A stretch of 23,425 nt of DNA from an uncultured Clostridium sp. (lineage in GTDB: Bacteria > Bacillota > Clostridia > TANB77 > CAG-508), in NCBI GenBank assembly GCA_900555085.1, contig USJU01000007.1, positions 1 to 23,425 of the forward strand, read 5' to 3'. The notes below the pieces were generated by a model. That model ran no database searches, was not told the origin of the DNA, and saw only the letters and a list, made by a program, of their open reading frames with translations. The position numbers and the translations under genes were made by a program. Positions 6,471-15,070 of this stretch are shown here, piece by piece. Position 1 is the stretch's first letter. Each line of letters begins with the position of its first letter.

Positions 6471-9317
6471 CTATCTTTTTATTTCTTCCATTACATATAC
6501 TTCTATTATGTCTCCTTCTTTTATGTCGTTGTAATTTGCAATTTGAAGACCACATTCATAACCTTTTGCAACTTCTTTAACATCGTCTTTAAATCTCTTA
6601 AGTGAAGCAAGTTCTCCTTGATGAATTACAACATCGTCTCTTATTACTCTTACTCCTGCATTTCTTTCTACTTTTCCTGTTAATACATAACCACCAGCAA
6701 TTGTTCCAACTCCAGAAACTTTGAATGTTTGTCTTACTTCTACTGTTCCTATAACTTTTTCTTCAAATTCTGGGTCCCACATACCTTTCATAGCTGCTTC
6801 TACATCTTCTATTGCTTGGTAAATTACTGAGTATTGTTTTATTTCAACTTCTTCTCTATCTGCCATTTCTTTAGCACTTGCAACTGGTCTAACATTAAAT
6901 GCTATTATTATTGCATTTGAAACTTTAGCAAGTGTAACGTCAGACTCTGTAACAGCTCCTGCTGCTGCATGTATAACTTTTACTTGTACTTTTTCATCTG
7001 ATAATTTTTCTAGAGATTGTTTAACTGCCTCAACAGATCCTTGAACATCTGCTTTTACTATTAAGTTTAATTGTTTTAAATCTCCTTTTTCAATTTGACT
7101 GAATAAATCGTCTAAAGTTACTTTACTTACTTGATTTATAGATTTTTCTCTTGCTTGGCGTTTTCTTCTTTCTATTAAGTGTTTAGCCATTTTTTCATCT
7201 TTTACTTCGTAGAAAGTATCTCCTGCTGTTGGTACTTCTGTAAGTCCCATAATTTCTACTGGCATTGATGGTGTTGCAAATTTAACACGTTGTCCTTTAT
7301 CATTTTTCATAGCTCTTATTCTACCTATTGAAGAACCAACAACTATTGTATCTCCAACATCTAGTTTTCCTCTTTGAACTAACATTGTAGCAATAGGACC
7401 TTTTGTTTTATCAAGTCTTGCTTCTATAACAGCACCTTTTGCTTGTTTTGTAGGATTTGCTCTTAAATCTTTCATGTCTGCAACAAGTAAAACCATTTCT
7501 AGTAATTGGTCAATGTTTGTTCCATTTTTAGCTGAAATTGGTACATAAATTGTATCTCCTCCCCATTCTTCTGGAACTAAATCGTATTTCATTAATTCTT
7601 CTTTTATTCTTTCAACATTAGCACCTGGTAAATCCATTTTGTTTACTGCAACTATAATTGGAATTCCTGCTGATTTTGCATGGTTAACAGCTTCAACTGT
7701 TTGTGGCATTACTCCATCATTTGCTGCAACAACTAGAATTGCAATATCTGTTATTTGTGCACCTCTAGCACGCATTGCTGTGAAAGCTTCGTGTCCTGGT
7801 GTATCTAGGAATGTTATATCTCTACCATTTAATTTAACTTGGTATGCACCTATCGCTTGTGTAATTCCACCTGCTTCGCCCTCTATAACATTTGTTTTTC
7901 TTATCGCATCTAGTAATGATGTTTTACCATGGTCAACGTGTCCCATAACAACAATTACTGGTGGACGTGGCATTAATTCATTTTCTAAATCTTCAGATTC
8001 ATCAAATAATACATCTTCTTCTTTAATTTCTTCCTTAAGTTTTGCTGTTACACCAAATTCTTGTGCTATTAAGTATGCTGTATCAAAGTCTACATCATTG
8101 TTTATTGTTGCCATAACTCCAAGTGCAAATAATTTTTTAATAACTTCTGCACTTGTTTTCTTAAGTTCTGCTGCTAAATCTTTTACAGAAATTGTTTCAG
8201 GAATTGTTATTTCTGTAAGTTTAAATATTTTTTGCTTTGATTCGCCTTTGGCTGCTTTAGAATTTTTCTTTTTATTACGTTTTCCTCTAACTGTTGTTAA
8301 ATCATAGTAATCTAACATTCCACCTTCTTGATCTGTAAACATATTAGATAAATTACTTTCTTGTTTAAGGTTTTTCAATTTTCCTTCATTAAATCCTAAA
8401 TCGTTATTTCCTCTTTTATTTTTATTTTTCTTGCTCTTTTTGTCATCATATTTATTTGCATTTTTTTGTTTATCTGCATTTCGGTTATATTCTCTAACAC
8501 TTTCTTTTTCAACAACATCAGAAGACATTATGTTTTTGATATTTTTTTCTATTCCTTTTTCGTCTAATGGTCTATTTCCTCTGCCAAAGTTATTTCCTGG
8601 TCTATTATTTCTATAACCATTATTGTTTCCATTGTTATTTCTATTATAGTTATTATTTCTATTATTATTGTTATTATTACGGTCATTGTTTCTATTGTAA
8701 TTATTATTTCTGTTGTTATTATAATTGTTTCTTGGTTGATATTGTGTTTTATTTTGTTTAAAGTTTTCTTGCTTTTTTACATTTTCATTTTTTTCAACTT
8801 TTTCTGTTTTATCAACTGTTTTATTTTCTTTTACTTCTTGCATTTTTTCCTCTACTTTGCTTTGTTTAACTTCCTCTTTTTTAGGTTCTTCTTTTTTCTT
8901 TTTATTTAGTCCAAATAATTCATCAACTGTCATAGGTTTGTTAGGCTTATTTCTGTATACTATATTAAAATCTTTTTTTCTATCTCTCTCTACAAAACCT
9001 ATTTTAGCTTTATTTTCTTCTTGTTTTTTTACTTGCTTTTCTTTTTTGTTGTCTTCATCATTTATTATTACTTCTCTTCTAATAATAACTGGACTACTGT
9101 TATTCTTTTCTTTTTTTGCTTCTTTCTTTTTAGTTTCTTCTTTTTTGCTTGCAGCTTTTTTCCCTGTTAAAGCTCCTTTTATTTTACTTGCTTCTTCTTC
9201 TGTTACACCGCTCAAATGACTCTTTACTTGTATGTTTAGTTCATTTGCCTTTGCTATAACATCTTTACTGGCTAAGTTTAATTCTTTTGCTATTTCATGT
9301 ATTTTTATCTTACCCAA
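6471..9317 (-). CDS. infB: translation initiation factor IF-2
   Basis: IF-2 is the GTPase that places fMet-tRNA on the 30S subunit and promotes 50S joining. I prefer the TTG at 9317 (protein beginning GKIKIHEIAKELNL): it lies eight bases after a GGGGGTGA site and matches the family start. The ATGs at 9335 and 9332 have no ribosome site. Counting from the TTG, an IF2-N domain (1-50) is followed by a Lys/Glu-rich linker and a strikingly Asn/Arg-rich tract (about 185-250). A second IF2-N domain lies at about 370-425. The G domain has GHVDHGKT (459-466), DTPGH (505-509) and NKMD (559-562), then domains II-IV. The 948-residue length is within range for long-linker IF-2. The start overlaps the ylxQ end by eight bases. 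Confidence 0.96.
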   Translation of the reverse strand: MGKIKIHEIAKELNLASKDVIAKANELNIQVKSHLSGVTEEEASKIKGALTGKKAASKKEETKKKEAKKEKNNSSPVIIRREVIINDEDNKKEKQVKKQEENKAKIGFVERDRKKDFNIVYRNKPNKPMTVDELFGLNKKKKEEPKKEEVKQSKVEEKMQEVKENKTVDKTEKVEKNENVKKQENFKQNKTQYQPRNNYNNNRNNNYNRNNDRNNNNNNRNNNYNRNNNGNNNGYRNNRPGNNFGRGNRPLDEKGIEKNIKNIMSSDVVEKESVREYNRNADKQKNANKYDDKKSKKNKNKRGNNDLGFNEGKLKNLKQESNLSNMFTDQEGGMLDYYDLTTVRGKRNKKKNSKAAKGESKQKIFKLTEITIPETISVKDLAAELKKTSAEVIKKLFALGVMATINNDVDFDTAYLIAQEFGVTAKLKEEIKEEDVLFDESEDLENELMPRPPVIVVMGHVDHGKTSLLDAIRKTNVIEGEAGGITQAIGAYQVKLNGRDITFLDTPGHEAFTAMRARGAQITDIAILVVAANDGVMPQTVEAVNHAKSAGIPIIVAVNKMDLPGANVERIKEELMKYDLVPEEWGGDTIYVPISAKNGTNIDQLLEMVLLVADMKDLRANPTKQAKGAVIEARLDKTKGPIATMLVQRGKLDVGDTIVVGSSIGRIRAMKNDKGQRVKFATPSMPVEIMGLTEVPTAGDTFYEVKDEKMAKHLIERRKRQAREKSINQVSKVTLDDLFSQIEKGDLKQLNLIVKADVQGSVEAVKQSLEKLSDEKVQVKVIHAAAGAVTESDVTLAKVSNAIIIAFNVRPVASAKEMADREEVEIKQYSVIYQAIEDVEAAMKGMWDPEFEEKVIGTVEVRQTFKVSGVGTIAGGYVLTGKVERNAGVRVIRDDVVIHQGELASLKRFKDDVKEVAKGYECGLQIANYNDIKEGDIIEVYVMEEIKR

Positions 9318-9624
9318 TAACTTCACCCCCATCAATTATTTTTTTTATTTCTTTTGCCATATTCTCATCTAATATTCCAAGTATAGCTTTGTTTTTCTTT
9401 CCTATACTCTTACTTAGATCTTCTATTTTTCCAAAAATACAAATTGGAACACTGTATTTTTCAGAATAAAACTTAAAATTTTTAATTGTTTTCTCAGAAG
9501 CTTCTTTCGAAACTATTACCAGTTTTACTCTTTCCTTTTCTAAAGCTTCTTTTGTACTATCTGCACCATATACAATTTTTCTGGCTCTTGCCGATAGTCC
9601 AATTAACCCTAACGCTTTATTCAA
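9310..9624 (-). CDS. ylxQ: L7Ae-family RNA-binding protein YlxQ
   Basis: This 104-residue protein of the L7Ae/L30e/Gadd45 fold has the typical opening LGLIGLSARARKIVYGAD and KLVIVSKEASEKT. YlxQ binds K-turn RNAs; its cellular role is unsettled. It starts with TTG at 9624, six bases after AGAGGTG, and overlaps ylxR by eight bases and infB by eight bases, so the trio is translationally coupled. Its place between nusA-ylxR and infB is conserved across Bacillota. Confidence 0.9.
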   Translation of the reverse strand: MNKALGLIGLSARARKIVYGADSTKEALEKERVKLVIVSKEASEKTIKNFKFYSEKYSVPICIFGKIEDLSKSIGKKNKAILGILDENMAKEIKKIIDGGEVIG

Positions 9625-9874
9625 TAATTACACCTCTTAACTTATTATAAAAATCTTTATTTATTTTAGTTTTTAAAGCTCTTTCTAAACTATTAGTTTT
9701 TATAGCTTTTTCTAAACAATTAATATCTTTGCAAATGTATGCCCCTCTCCCTTCATGCTTTCCATTAATATCTACATTTATTTCACCATTTTTGTTACAT
9801 ACAATTCGCATTAATTTTTTTTTGTCTTTTTTCTCTCTGCAACTAATACACATTCTTTGAGGTACATTTTTCAT
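9617..9874 (-). CDS. rnpM: RNase P modulator RnpM (YlxR, DUF448)
   Basis: The 85-residue protein has the DUF448 signature: PQRMCISCREKKDKKKLMRIV with C9 and C12, and GRGAYICKDINCLEKAIK with a second Cys pair. The Bacillus homologue YlxR was renamed RnpM after it was reported to bind RNase P RNA and modulate RNase P activity. Here rnpB lies in the same window about 6 kb away, in a separate unit. It overlaps ylxQ by eight bases and follows nusA by 50 bases. Confidence 0.92.
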   Translation of the reverse strand: MKNVPQRMCISCREKKDKKKLMRIVCNKNGEINVDINGKHEGRGAYICKDINCLEKAIKTNSLERALKTKINKDFYNKLRGVIIE

Positions 9875-9924
9875 TGTCTTTTTCCTTTCTTTATTATATG
9901 TACAAGTCTTTCTATATTATGTTT

Positions 9925-11058
9925 TTATTCTTCAATTTCTGTATTTGTTTCTTCTGTTAATTCTTCATTGTTTTCTTCATTTTCTTCTTGAGCTTTTGCT
10001 AACATTTCTCTAAATTGTGTTTCAGATTTTATATCTATTTTCCAATTTGTTAATTTTGCAGCAAGTCTAACATTTTGTCCAGATTTTCCTATTGCAAGTG
10101 ATAGTTGGTCATCTGATACTATTACTTGTGCAAATTTTTCTTCGTCGTTTATATCTACTGCCATTACTTTTGCTGGTAATAAGGCTGCTGAAATATAAAT
10201 TGATGGATCTTCATTCCATTCTATAACATCTATTTTTTCTCCATTTAATTCATTTATTACGTTTTGAATTCTTACACCTTTTTGTCCTACACAAGAACCT
10301 ACTGGGTCTATATTTTCATTTTGTGAATAAACTGCTACTTTGCTTCTATAACCTGGGTCTCTAGAAACACTTTTTATTTCTATTAATCCTTCATAAATTT
10401 CTGGTATTTCAAATTCTAATAATTTTTTAACAAAATCTGGTGTTGCTCTAGATACTATAACTTGTGGTATTCCTTTTGGTCCTTTTTCTACGTCTGTTAC
10501 ATATGCTCTTATTTTATCATTTACTTTATAAGTTTCTGTTGGAATTTGTTCTTTTGCAAGCATTACTCCTTCAAGTTTTCCTAAATCCATTACAACAATT
10601 CCTCTGTCTGCTTTTTGAACTAATCCTGTAACAATTTCCCCTTTTCTATCATTATATTCTGTATATACTATTTCTCTTTCTGCTTCTCTAATTTTTTGTA
10701 CTATAACTTGTTTTGCTGTTTGCGCTGCTATTCTTCCAAAGTTTTTTGGAACAAGTTCTATGTCTACACTGTCTCCTAACTCTAATGTTTTATTTATTTT
10801 TTTTGCATCTTCTAAACTTATTTGTGTATCTGCATCTTCAACTGTTTCAACTATTTCTTTCACAGAATAAATATGTGCAGCTCCTGTTACATCATCCATA
10901 ACAACTTTTACATTTTCTTTAGCGTCAAAATTCCTTTTATATGCTGTAAGTAATGCTGTTTCAATAGATTCAATTAAATAAGATTTTTTTATTCCTTTCT
11001 CCTTTTCTAATTCTTCTAATGCTATAACTAATTCTTTATTGTCAATAGCTTCTTTCAT
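9925..11058 (-). CDS. nusA: transcription termination/antitermination factor NusA
   Basis: NusA binds RNA polymerase and nascent RNA and modulates pausing and termination. In the 377 residues are the N-terminal polymerase-binding domain (about 1-125, with KSYLIESIETALLTAYKR), an S1 domain from about 130 (GEIVTGLVQKADRGIVVMDL), and two KH domains (RDPGYRSKVAVYS, then GSCVGQKGVRIQNVINEL and LAIGKSGQNVRLAAKLTNW). It ends in a short acidic tail, as in most Gram-positive NusA proteins, which lack the proteobacterial acidic repeats. The ATG follows AAAAAGGAGG, 20 bases after rimP. Confidence 0.96.
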   Translation of the reverse strand: MKEAIDNKELVIALEELEKEKGIKKSYLIESIETALLTAYKRNFDAKENVKVVMDDVTGAAHIYSVKEIVETVEDADTQISLEDAKKINKTLELGDSVDIELVPKNFGRIAAQTAKQVIVQKIREAEREIVYTEYNDRKGEIVTGLVQKADRGIVVMDLGKLEGVMLAKEQIPTETYKVNDKIRAYVTDVEKGPKGIPQVIVSRATPDFVKKLLEFEIPEIYEGLIEIKSVSRDPGYRSKVAVYSQNENIDPVGSCVGQKGVRIQNVINELNGEKIDVIEWNEDPSIYISAALLPAKVMAVDINDEEKFAQVIVSDDQLSLAIGKSGQNVRLAAKLTNWKIDIKSETQFREMLAKAQEENEENNEELTEETNTEIEE

Positions 11059-11078
11059 TTTTTATTCCTCCTTTTAAA

Positions 11079-11537
11079 TTATTCCCAGTTATAAACTGTT
11101 TTTATAAGTGATATACCTTTTCGTGGTATTTCAATTGTTTCATTATTATATTTTAATGCAATATTTTCGTTATCAAAGCTTTCTAAAATTCCTTGCATTT
11201 GTTTGTTTCCGTTTATTGATTTAAATAAACTAACTTCAATTTCTTCTCCTATATATTGTTTTAAATGCTTATCTTTTCTTAGAACTCTTTCAATTCCTGG
11301 TGAAGAAACTTCTAAAAAATACATATCTTTTATATAGTCTGCTTCGTCTAACAATTCTGTAATTGCATTGTTTACTTTTTCGCAATCGTTTAAATCGATT
11401 CCATCTGCTTTATCTATGAAAATTCTTAAAAAGTAATTTTTTGCTTCTTTAGCATACTCAACATCATATAAAGTATACCCTAAATCATTAATTGTTTTCT
11501 CTAACAAGTTTTCAACTCTTTCTTCAATACTTGCCAA
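11079..11537 (-). CDS. rimP: ribosome maturation factor RimP
   Basis: RimP assists 30S assembly. I set the start at TTG 11537 (protein beginning ASIEERVENLLEKTINDLG, 152 residues): it is seven bases after AAAGGAGG. The ATG at 11543 is only one base from that site and is therefore unlikely. The sequence has the family features YDVEYAKEAKNYFLRIFID, the acidic GIDLNDCEKVNNAI, and FLEVSSPGIERVLRK, which ends the N-terminal alpha/beta domain, followed by the C-terminal SH3-like barrel. It is the first gene of the operon behind a good sigma-A promoter and a leader hairpin. Confidence 0.94.
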   Translation of the reverse strand: MASIEERVENLLEKTINDLGYTLYDVEYAKEAKNYFLRIFIDKADGIDLNDCEKVNNAITELLDEADYIKDMYFLEVSSPGIERVLRKDKHLKQYIGEEIEVSLFKSINGNKQMQGILESFDNENIALKYNNETIEIPRKGISLIKTVYNWE

Positions 11538-11563
11538 AAACATTCCTCCTTTATATATAATAT

Positions 11564-11589
11564 AAAGAGTGGAATTACTTCCACTCTTT
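11564..11589 (-). promoter_or_regulatory. leader hairpin with GNRA tetraloop before rimP
   Basis: Eleven perfect base pairs (AAAGAGTGGAA with TTCCACTCTTT) close the tetraloop GTAA, a GNRA loop in RNA. It begins about 19 bases downstream of the predicted transcription start and ends 15 bases before the AAAGGAGG site. The following sequence is TATATTATATATAA, not a T-tract, so it looks more like a stabilising or autoregulatory leader element than a strong terminator. It could also stop read-through from valS. Confidence 0.65.
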
Positions 11590-11614
11590 CGCTCATATTT
11601 ATCTTGCTTTTAAA

Positions 11615-11643
11615 ATTATACACCTTAAATATTATAAATGCAA
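11615..11643 (-). promoter_or_regulatory. sigma-A promoter of the rimP operon
   Basis: Minus-strand -35 TTGCAT (11643-11638), a 17-base spacer and -10 TATAAT (11620-11615) lie 20 bases after the upstream gene's stop. It should drive rimP through nrnA. Confidence 0.82.
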
Positions 11644-11662
11644 GGGTTTTAGAGATATTTTA

Positions 11663-12190
11663 TTAAATTCCATAACCTCCAGTTACAGGGTCTTTAAATA
11701 AGTTTATCATTGGTGGATTATATGTTGCAATTATAAAAGCTATTAGAAGTAGTATTGGTATTATTATTGCTAATATTTTTATTGCATTATTTTGGATTTG
11801 CGGTTTTAACATAATTCTATATGCTATATATTCTCCTGCTATTATTGCTACTACAAAAGATGATATATCTAAAAATGCATAGTTTGTTCCAATTATTCCT
11901 GTATACGTATAGAAGAAAATTGTTATAAAACTCATTTCAAATATTATTGCTGTTGTTTTTGCTATACTATAATTATTTGTACTTTTTCCAATAAAAAAAT
12001 ACTCAATTATTAAAAAAATGAATGTTGGATAAAATACTAGTTTTAAATGTTCCCATGTACTTTCATTTACTGCACTAAATGCTGCTACAAATGTATTTCC
12101 ACCAGATAGTTCATATGTAAAATGTAATAGAGTTCCTATTACTAAACAGAATGCTGTTGCACCTATTTGCCATTTTTGTAATTTACTCAA
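11663..12190 (-). CDS. DUF6512-family integral membrane protein
   Basis: The function is unknown. The family mark is the block FSAVNESTWEHLKLVFYP after the first span, preceded by LLHFTYELSGGN. About five hydrophobic segments are visible (roughly 10-28, 53-71, 80-102, 110-128 and 140-160 counting from the GTG at 12199), then the conserved NPP and a C-terminal PVTGGYG. I chose TTG 12190 (protein beginning SKLQKWQIG, 175 residues) because the GTG at 12199 is itself part of the AGAGGTGAT ribosome site. It lies 53 bases after valS with no terminator between them, so it is probably cotranscribed with valS. I recalled the family from its motif, not from a search. Confidence 0.8.
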   Translation of the reverse strand: MSKLQKWQIGATAFCLVIGTLLHFTYELSGGNTFVAAFSAVNESTWEHLKLVFYPTFIFLIIEYFFIGKSTNNYSIAKTTAIIFEMSFITIFFYTYTGIIGTNYAFLDISSFVVAIIAGEYIAYRIMLKPQIQNNAIKILAIIIPILLLIAFIIATYNPPMINLFKDPVTGGYGI

Positions 12191-12243
12191 AAAAATCACC
12201 TCTAAATAATTTTATTACTTAAAGGCGTTTTTTGTGTTTATTT

Positions 12244-14874
12244 CTATAAATTTTTTAATCTTTCTTCTGTATTTTCTAGCATTGCTTTATATTTTTCTAG
12301 TTTTTCTTTTTCTGCATTTACTTTTGCTTCTGGTGCTTTGTTTACAAATCCTGGATTTGATAGCATTTTTTCGCATCTTTCTACTTCATATATTAATTTT
12401 TGTTTTTCTTCTTGTAAACGTTGTTTTTCTGCCTCTAAATCTACTAATTCTTCAAATGGTATATATGTTTCTATTCCATCTAATAATATTGATATAGCAT
12501 TTGAGTCTATTCCATCTTTATTGTTTTGTACTATTATTTCATTTGCAAATCCTAATTTTTCTAAAAATGCTTTGCTATTTTCTATAACATTTTTATATTC
12601 TTCTGTTACAAATACCAATTTAGATTTTTTAGATGGGTGTACATTCATATTGTTTCTAATATTTCTTATTCCAATTATTATTTCTTTTATTTTTTCTATT
12701 TTTTGTTCTTCTTCTTTAAAGTTGTATTTTTCTTCATATTTTGGCCAATTAGAAATCATTATGCTTTCATCTTCATTATATAACTTTGTGTATATTTCTT
12801 CTGTTATAAATGGCATTATTGGATGTAATAGTTTCAATGCATCACATAATACTTTATTTAATACATATTGAGCTGATTTTCTTGTTTTGTTTTCTTTATC
12901 ATATAAACGTAATTTTACAATTTCTATATACCAATCGCAAAATTCGTTCCATATAAAGTCATATATTTTTTGAGAAGCAACTCCTAAATCGTATTTTTCT
13001 ATGTTGTTTGATACTTCTTGTACTAATGTGTTTAATTTAGATAAAATCCATTTATCTTCATAACATAAATTATCTTCATATACATTTCCATCGTAATCTT
13101 CTAAGTTCATTAAAACAAATTTTGATGCATTCCATAATTTGTTTGCAAAATTAGATGCTTGGTCTAATTTTTCTGGCATATAACGTATATCATTTCCTGG
13201 TGTAGTTCCTTGAATTAATGAAAATCTTAATGAATCTGCTCCATATTTTTCTATTATTTCAATTGGGTCTATTCCATTTCCTAATGATTTTGACATTTTT
13301 CTTCCTTGGCTATCTCTTACTATTCCGTGAATTAACACATCTTTAAATGGATTTTTTCCTGTTAATTCTAGGCTTGATGTTATCATTCTTGAAACCCAAA
13401 ATGTTATTATATCGTAACCTGTAACTAATACATTAGTTGGGAAAAATGTTTTATAATCTTCTGTTTCTTCTGGCCAACCTAATGTTGAAAACGGCCATAG
13501 AGCAGAACTAAACCATGTATCTAAAGTATCTTCATCTTGTTTTAAATTTTCACTATCACATTTTTTACATGTATGTGGCTTTTCTTTTGCAACATTTATT
13601 TCTCCACAATCTTGGCAATAATATGCTGGTATTCTATGTCCCCACCATAATTGACGTGATATACACCAATCTTGTATATTTTCCATCCAGTGGAAATAAT
13701 TTTTTTCGTATCTTTTGGGAACGAATGTTATGTCATCATTTTTTACTGCTTCTATTGCTGGTTTTGCAAGTTCTTTCATACTAACAAACCATTGGTCTGA
13801 TATTCTTGGTTCTATTGTAGCATGGCATCTATAACATTTTCCAACATTGTGGTTGTAATCTTCTATTTCAACTAAAGCTCCAATTTCTTTTAGTTTTTCT
13901 ACTATTAATTTTCTTGCTTCTATTGATTTTAGTCCTTTATATTCTGGAACTAAATCGTTCATTATAGAGCTTTCATCAAATACTTCTATTATTTCTAATC
14001 CGTGTGATAAACCTGCTTGATAATCATTAGGGTCATGTGCAGGTGTAATTTTTACGCACCCTGTTCCAAATTCTTTATCTACAAATCTATCTGCTATAAT
14101 TGGTATTTCTTTATTCATTATTGGTAAGATACATGTTTTTCCTACTATATCTTTATATCTTTCATCATCTGGATGAACTGCAACAGCTGTATCACCTAGC
14201 ATTGTTTCTGGTCTTGTTGTTGCAACTGTAAGATATTTATCTGTTCCTGTTATTTGGTATCTAATATGCCATAAGTGTGATGGTTCTTCTTCATATTCTA
14301 CTTCTGCATCTGATATTGATGTATGACAATTTGGACACCAGTTTATCATTCTTTTTCCTTTATAAATTAACCCTTTTTCATATAATTTTATAAATTGTTC
14401 TTGAACTGCTTTTGATAAACCTTCATCTAGTGTAAATCTTTTTCTTTCCCAATCACATGAACATCCAATTTTTCTTTGTTGTTTTTGAATTGTTCCTCCA
14501 TACTCATGTGTCCAATCCCATGCTCTTTCTAAGAATCCATCTCTTCCTAAATCATCCTTTGTAAGACCTTCTTCTTTCATTTTAGCAACAACTTTTGCTT
14601 CTGTAGCTATTGCAGCATGGTCTGTTCCTGGTAGCCACAATGTATTAAATCCATTCATTCTTTTATAACGTATTAAAATATCTTGTATTGTTCCATCTAA
14701 AGCATGCCCCATATGAAGTTTTCCTGTTACATTTGGTGGTGGCATCATTATTGAATATGCTTTACTTTCTTTATTCATGCTTGGTTTAAAATAGCCTTTT
14801 TCTTCCCATTTTTCATATAGTTTTTCTTCAAATTCTTGTGGATTGTATGTGTTTTCTAATTTTCTATCTTTCAT
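12244..14874 (-). CDS. valS: valyl-tRNA synthetase
   Basis: ValRS charges tRNA-Val and edits mischarged Thr-tRNA. Class I signature HMGH (56-59) and KMSKS (528-532) are present, numbered from the upstream ATG at 14880. The editing domain contains TTRPETMLGD (221-230). Cys pairs at 182/185, 349/352, 422/425 and 438/441 suggest two zinc ribbons. The C-terminus is the usual charged coiled coil, VDLEAEKQRLQEEKQKLIYE onwards. The ATG at 14874 is nine bases from GGAGG and fits better than 14880 (three bases). The length, 876 residues, is normal. Expression should be controlled by the upstream T-box; two palindromic repeats separate the T-box from the gene. Confidence 0.97.
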   Translation of the reverse strand: MKDRKLENTYNPQEFEEKLYEKWEEKGYFKPSMNKESKAYSIMMPPPNVTGKLHMGHALDGTIQDILIRYKRMNGFNTLWLPGTDHAAIATEAKVVAKMKEEGLTKDDLGRDGFLERAWDWTHEYGGTIQKQQRKIGCSCDWERKRFTLDEGLSKAVQEQFIKLYEKGLIYKGKRMINWCPNCHTSISDAEVEYEEEPSHLWHIRYQITGTDKYLTVATTRPETMLGDTAVAVHPDDERYKDIVGKTCILPIMNKEIPIIADRFVDKEFGTGCVKITPAHDPNDYQAGLSHGLEIIEVFDESSIMNDLVPEYKGLKSIEARKLIVEKLKEIGALVEIEDYNHNVGKCYRCHATIEPRISDQWFVSMKELAKPAIEAVKNDDITFVPKRYEKNYFHWMENIQDWCISRQLWWGHRIPAYYCQDCGEINVAKEKPHTCKKCDSENLKQDEDTLDTWFSSALWPFSTLGWPEETEDYKTFFPTNVLVTGYDIITFWVSRMITSSLELTGKNPFKDVLIHGIVRDSQGRKMSKSLGNGIDPIEIIEKYGADSLRFSLIQGTTPGNDIRYMPEKLDQASNFANKLWNASKFVLMNLEDYDGNVYEDNLCYEDKWILSKLNTLVQEVSNNIEKYDLGVASQKIYDFIWNEFCDWYIEIVKLRLYDKENKTRKSAQYVLNKVLCDALKLLHPIMPFITEEIYTKLYNEDESIMISNWPKYEEKYNFKEEEQKIEKIKEIIIGIRNIRNNMNVHPSKKSKLVFVTEEYKNVIENSKAFLEKLGFANEIIVQNNKDGIDSNAISILLDGIETYIPFEELVDLEAEKQRLQEEKQKLIYEVERCEKMLSNPGFVNKAPEAKVNAEKEKLEKYKAMLENTEERLKNL

Positions 14875-14917
14875 TTTCATTTTCCTCCTTATTTTTGTTT
14901 ATATTATATTTTTATTT

Positions 14918-14945
14918 CGGGCGGACAGAGGCGTCCGCCCCTACA
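14918..14945 (-). repeat. GTAG-headed palindromic repeat, copy C
   Basis: On the minus strand it begins TGTAGGGG and pairs GGGCGGAC with GTCCGCCC around a short loop, ending CCCG. Compared with copy A the loop is the same and two stem positions differ as R/Y swaps, so pairing is kept. It is preceded by GTCAAACAT and forms a direct tandem with copy D at a 53-base period, just upstream of the valS ribosome site. Confidence 0.75.
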
Positions 14946-14970
14946 ATGTTTGACTTTTATTATATTTTTT

Positions 14971-14998
14971 CGGGTCGTCGAGGACGCCGACCCCTACA
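14971..14998 (-). repeat. GTAG-headed palindromic repeat, copy D
   Basis: On the minus strand it begins TGTAGGGG and pairs GGGTCG with CGACCC, then CG with CG past a G/A mismatch, ending CCCG. It is preceded by GTCAAACAA, as copy C is preceded by GTCAAACAT. The two therefore share flanks, and the repeat unit is longer than the hairpin itself. The arm sequence differs strongly from copy C. Confidence 0.75.
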
Positions 14999-15070
14999 TT
15001 GTTTGACATTGGTCTTATAATATTGGGTAATATATTTATAAAATATATTTTTAATAAATTTATAAAATGA

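Noticed and set aside
7639..8307. 222-codon open frame on the plus strand opposite infB
   Set aside because: It lies wholly antisense to the conserved IF-2 G domain, has no ribosome site, and its composition is the complement of the real gene.
14910..15000. Possible CRISPR-like array in the valS leader
   Set aside because: Only two units, arms differ between them, and the intervening sequence is repeat flank, not unique spacers.
15029..15068. AT-rich direct repeat (TTTATAAAAT twice) after the T-box terminator
   Set aside because: Short and of a composition that recurs by chance throughout this genome; no function can be supported.
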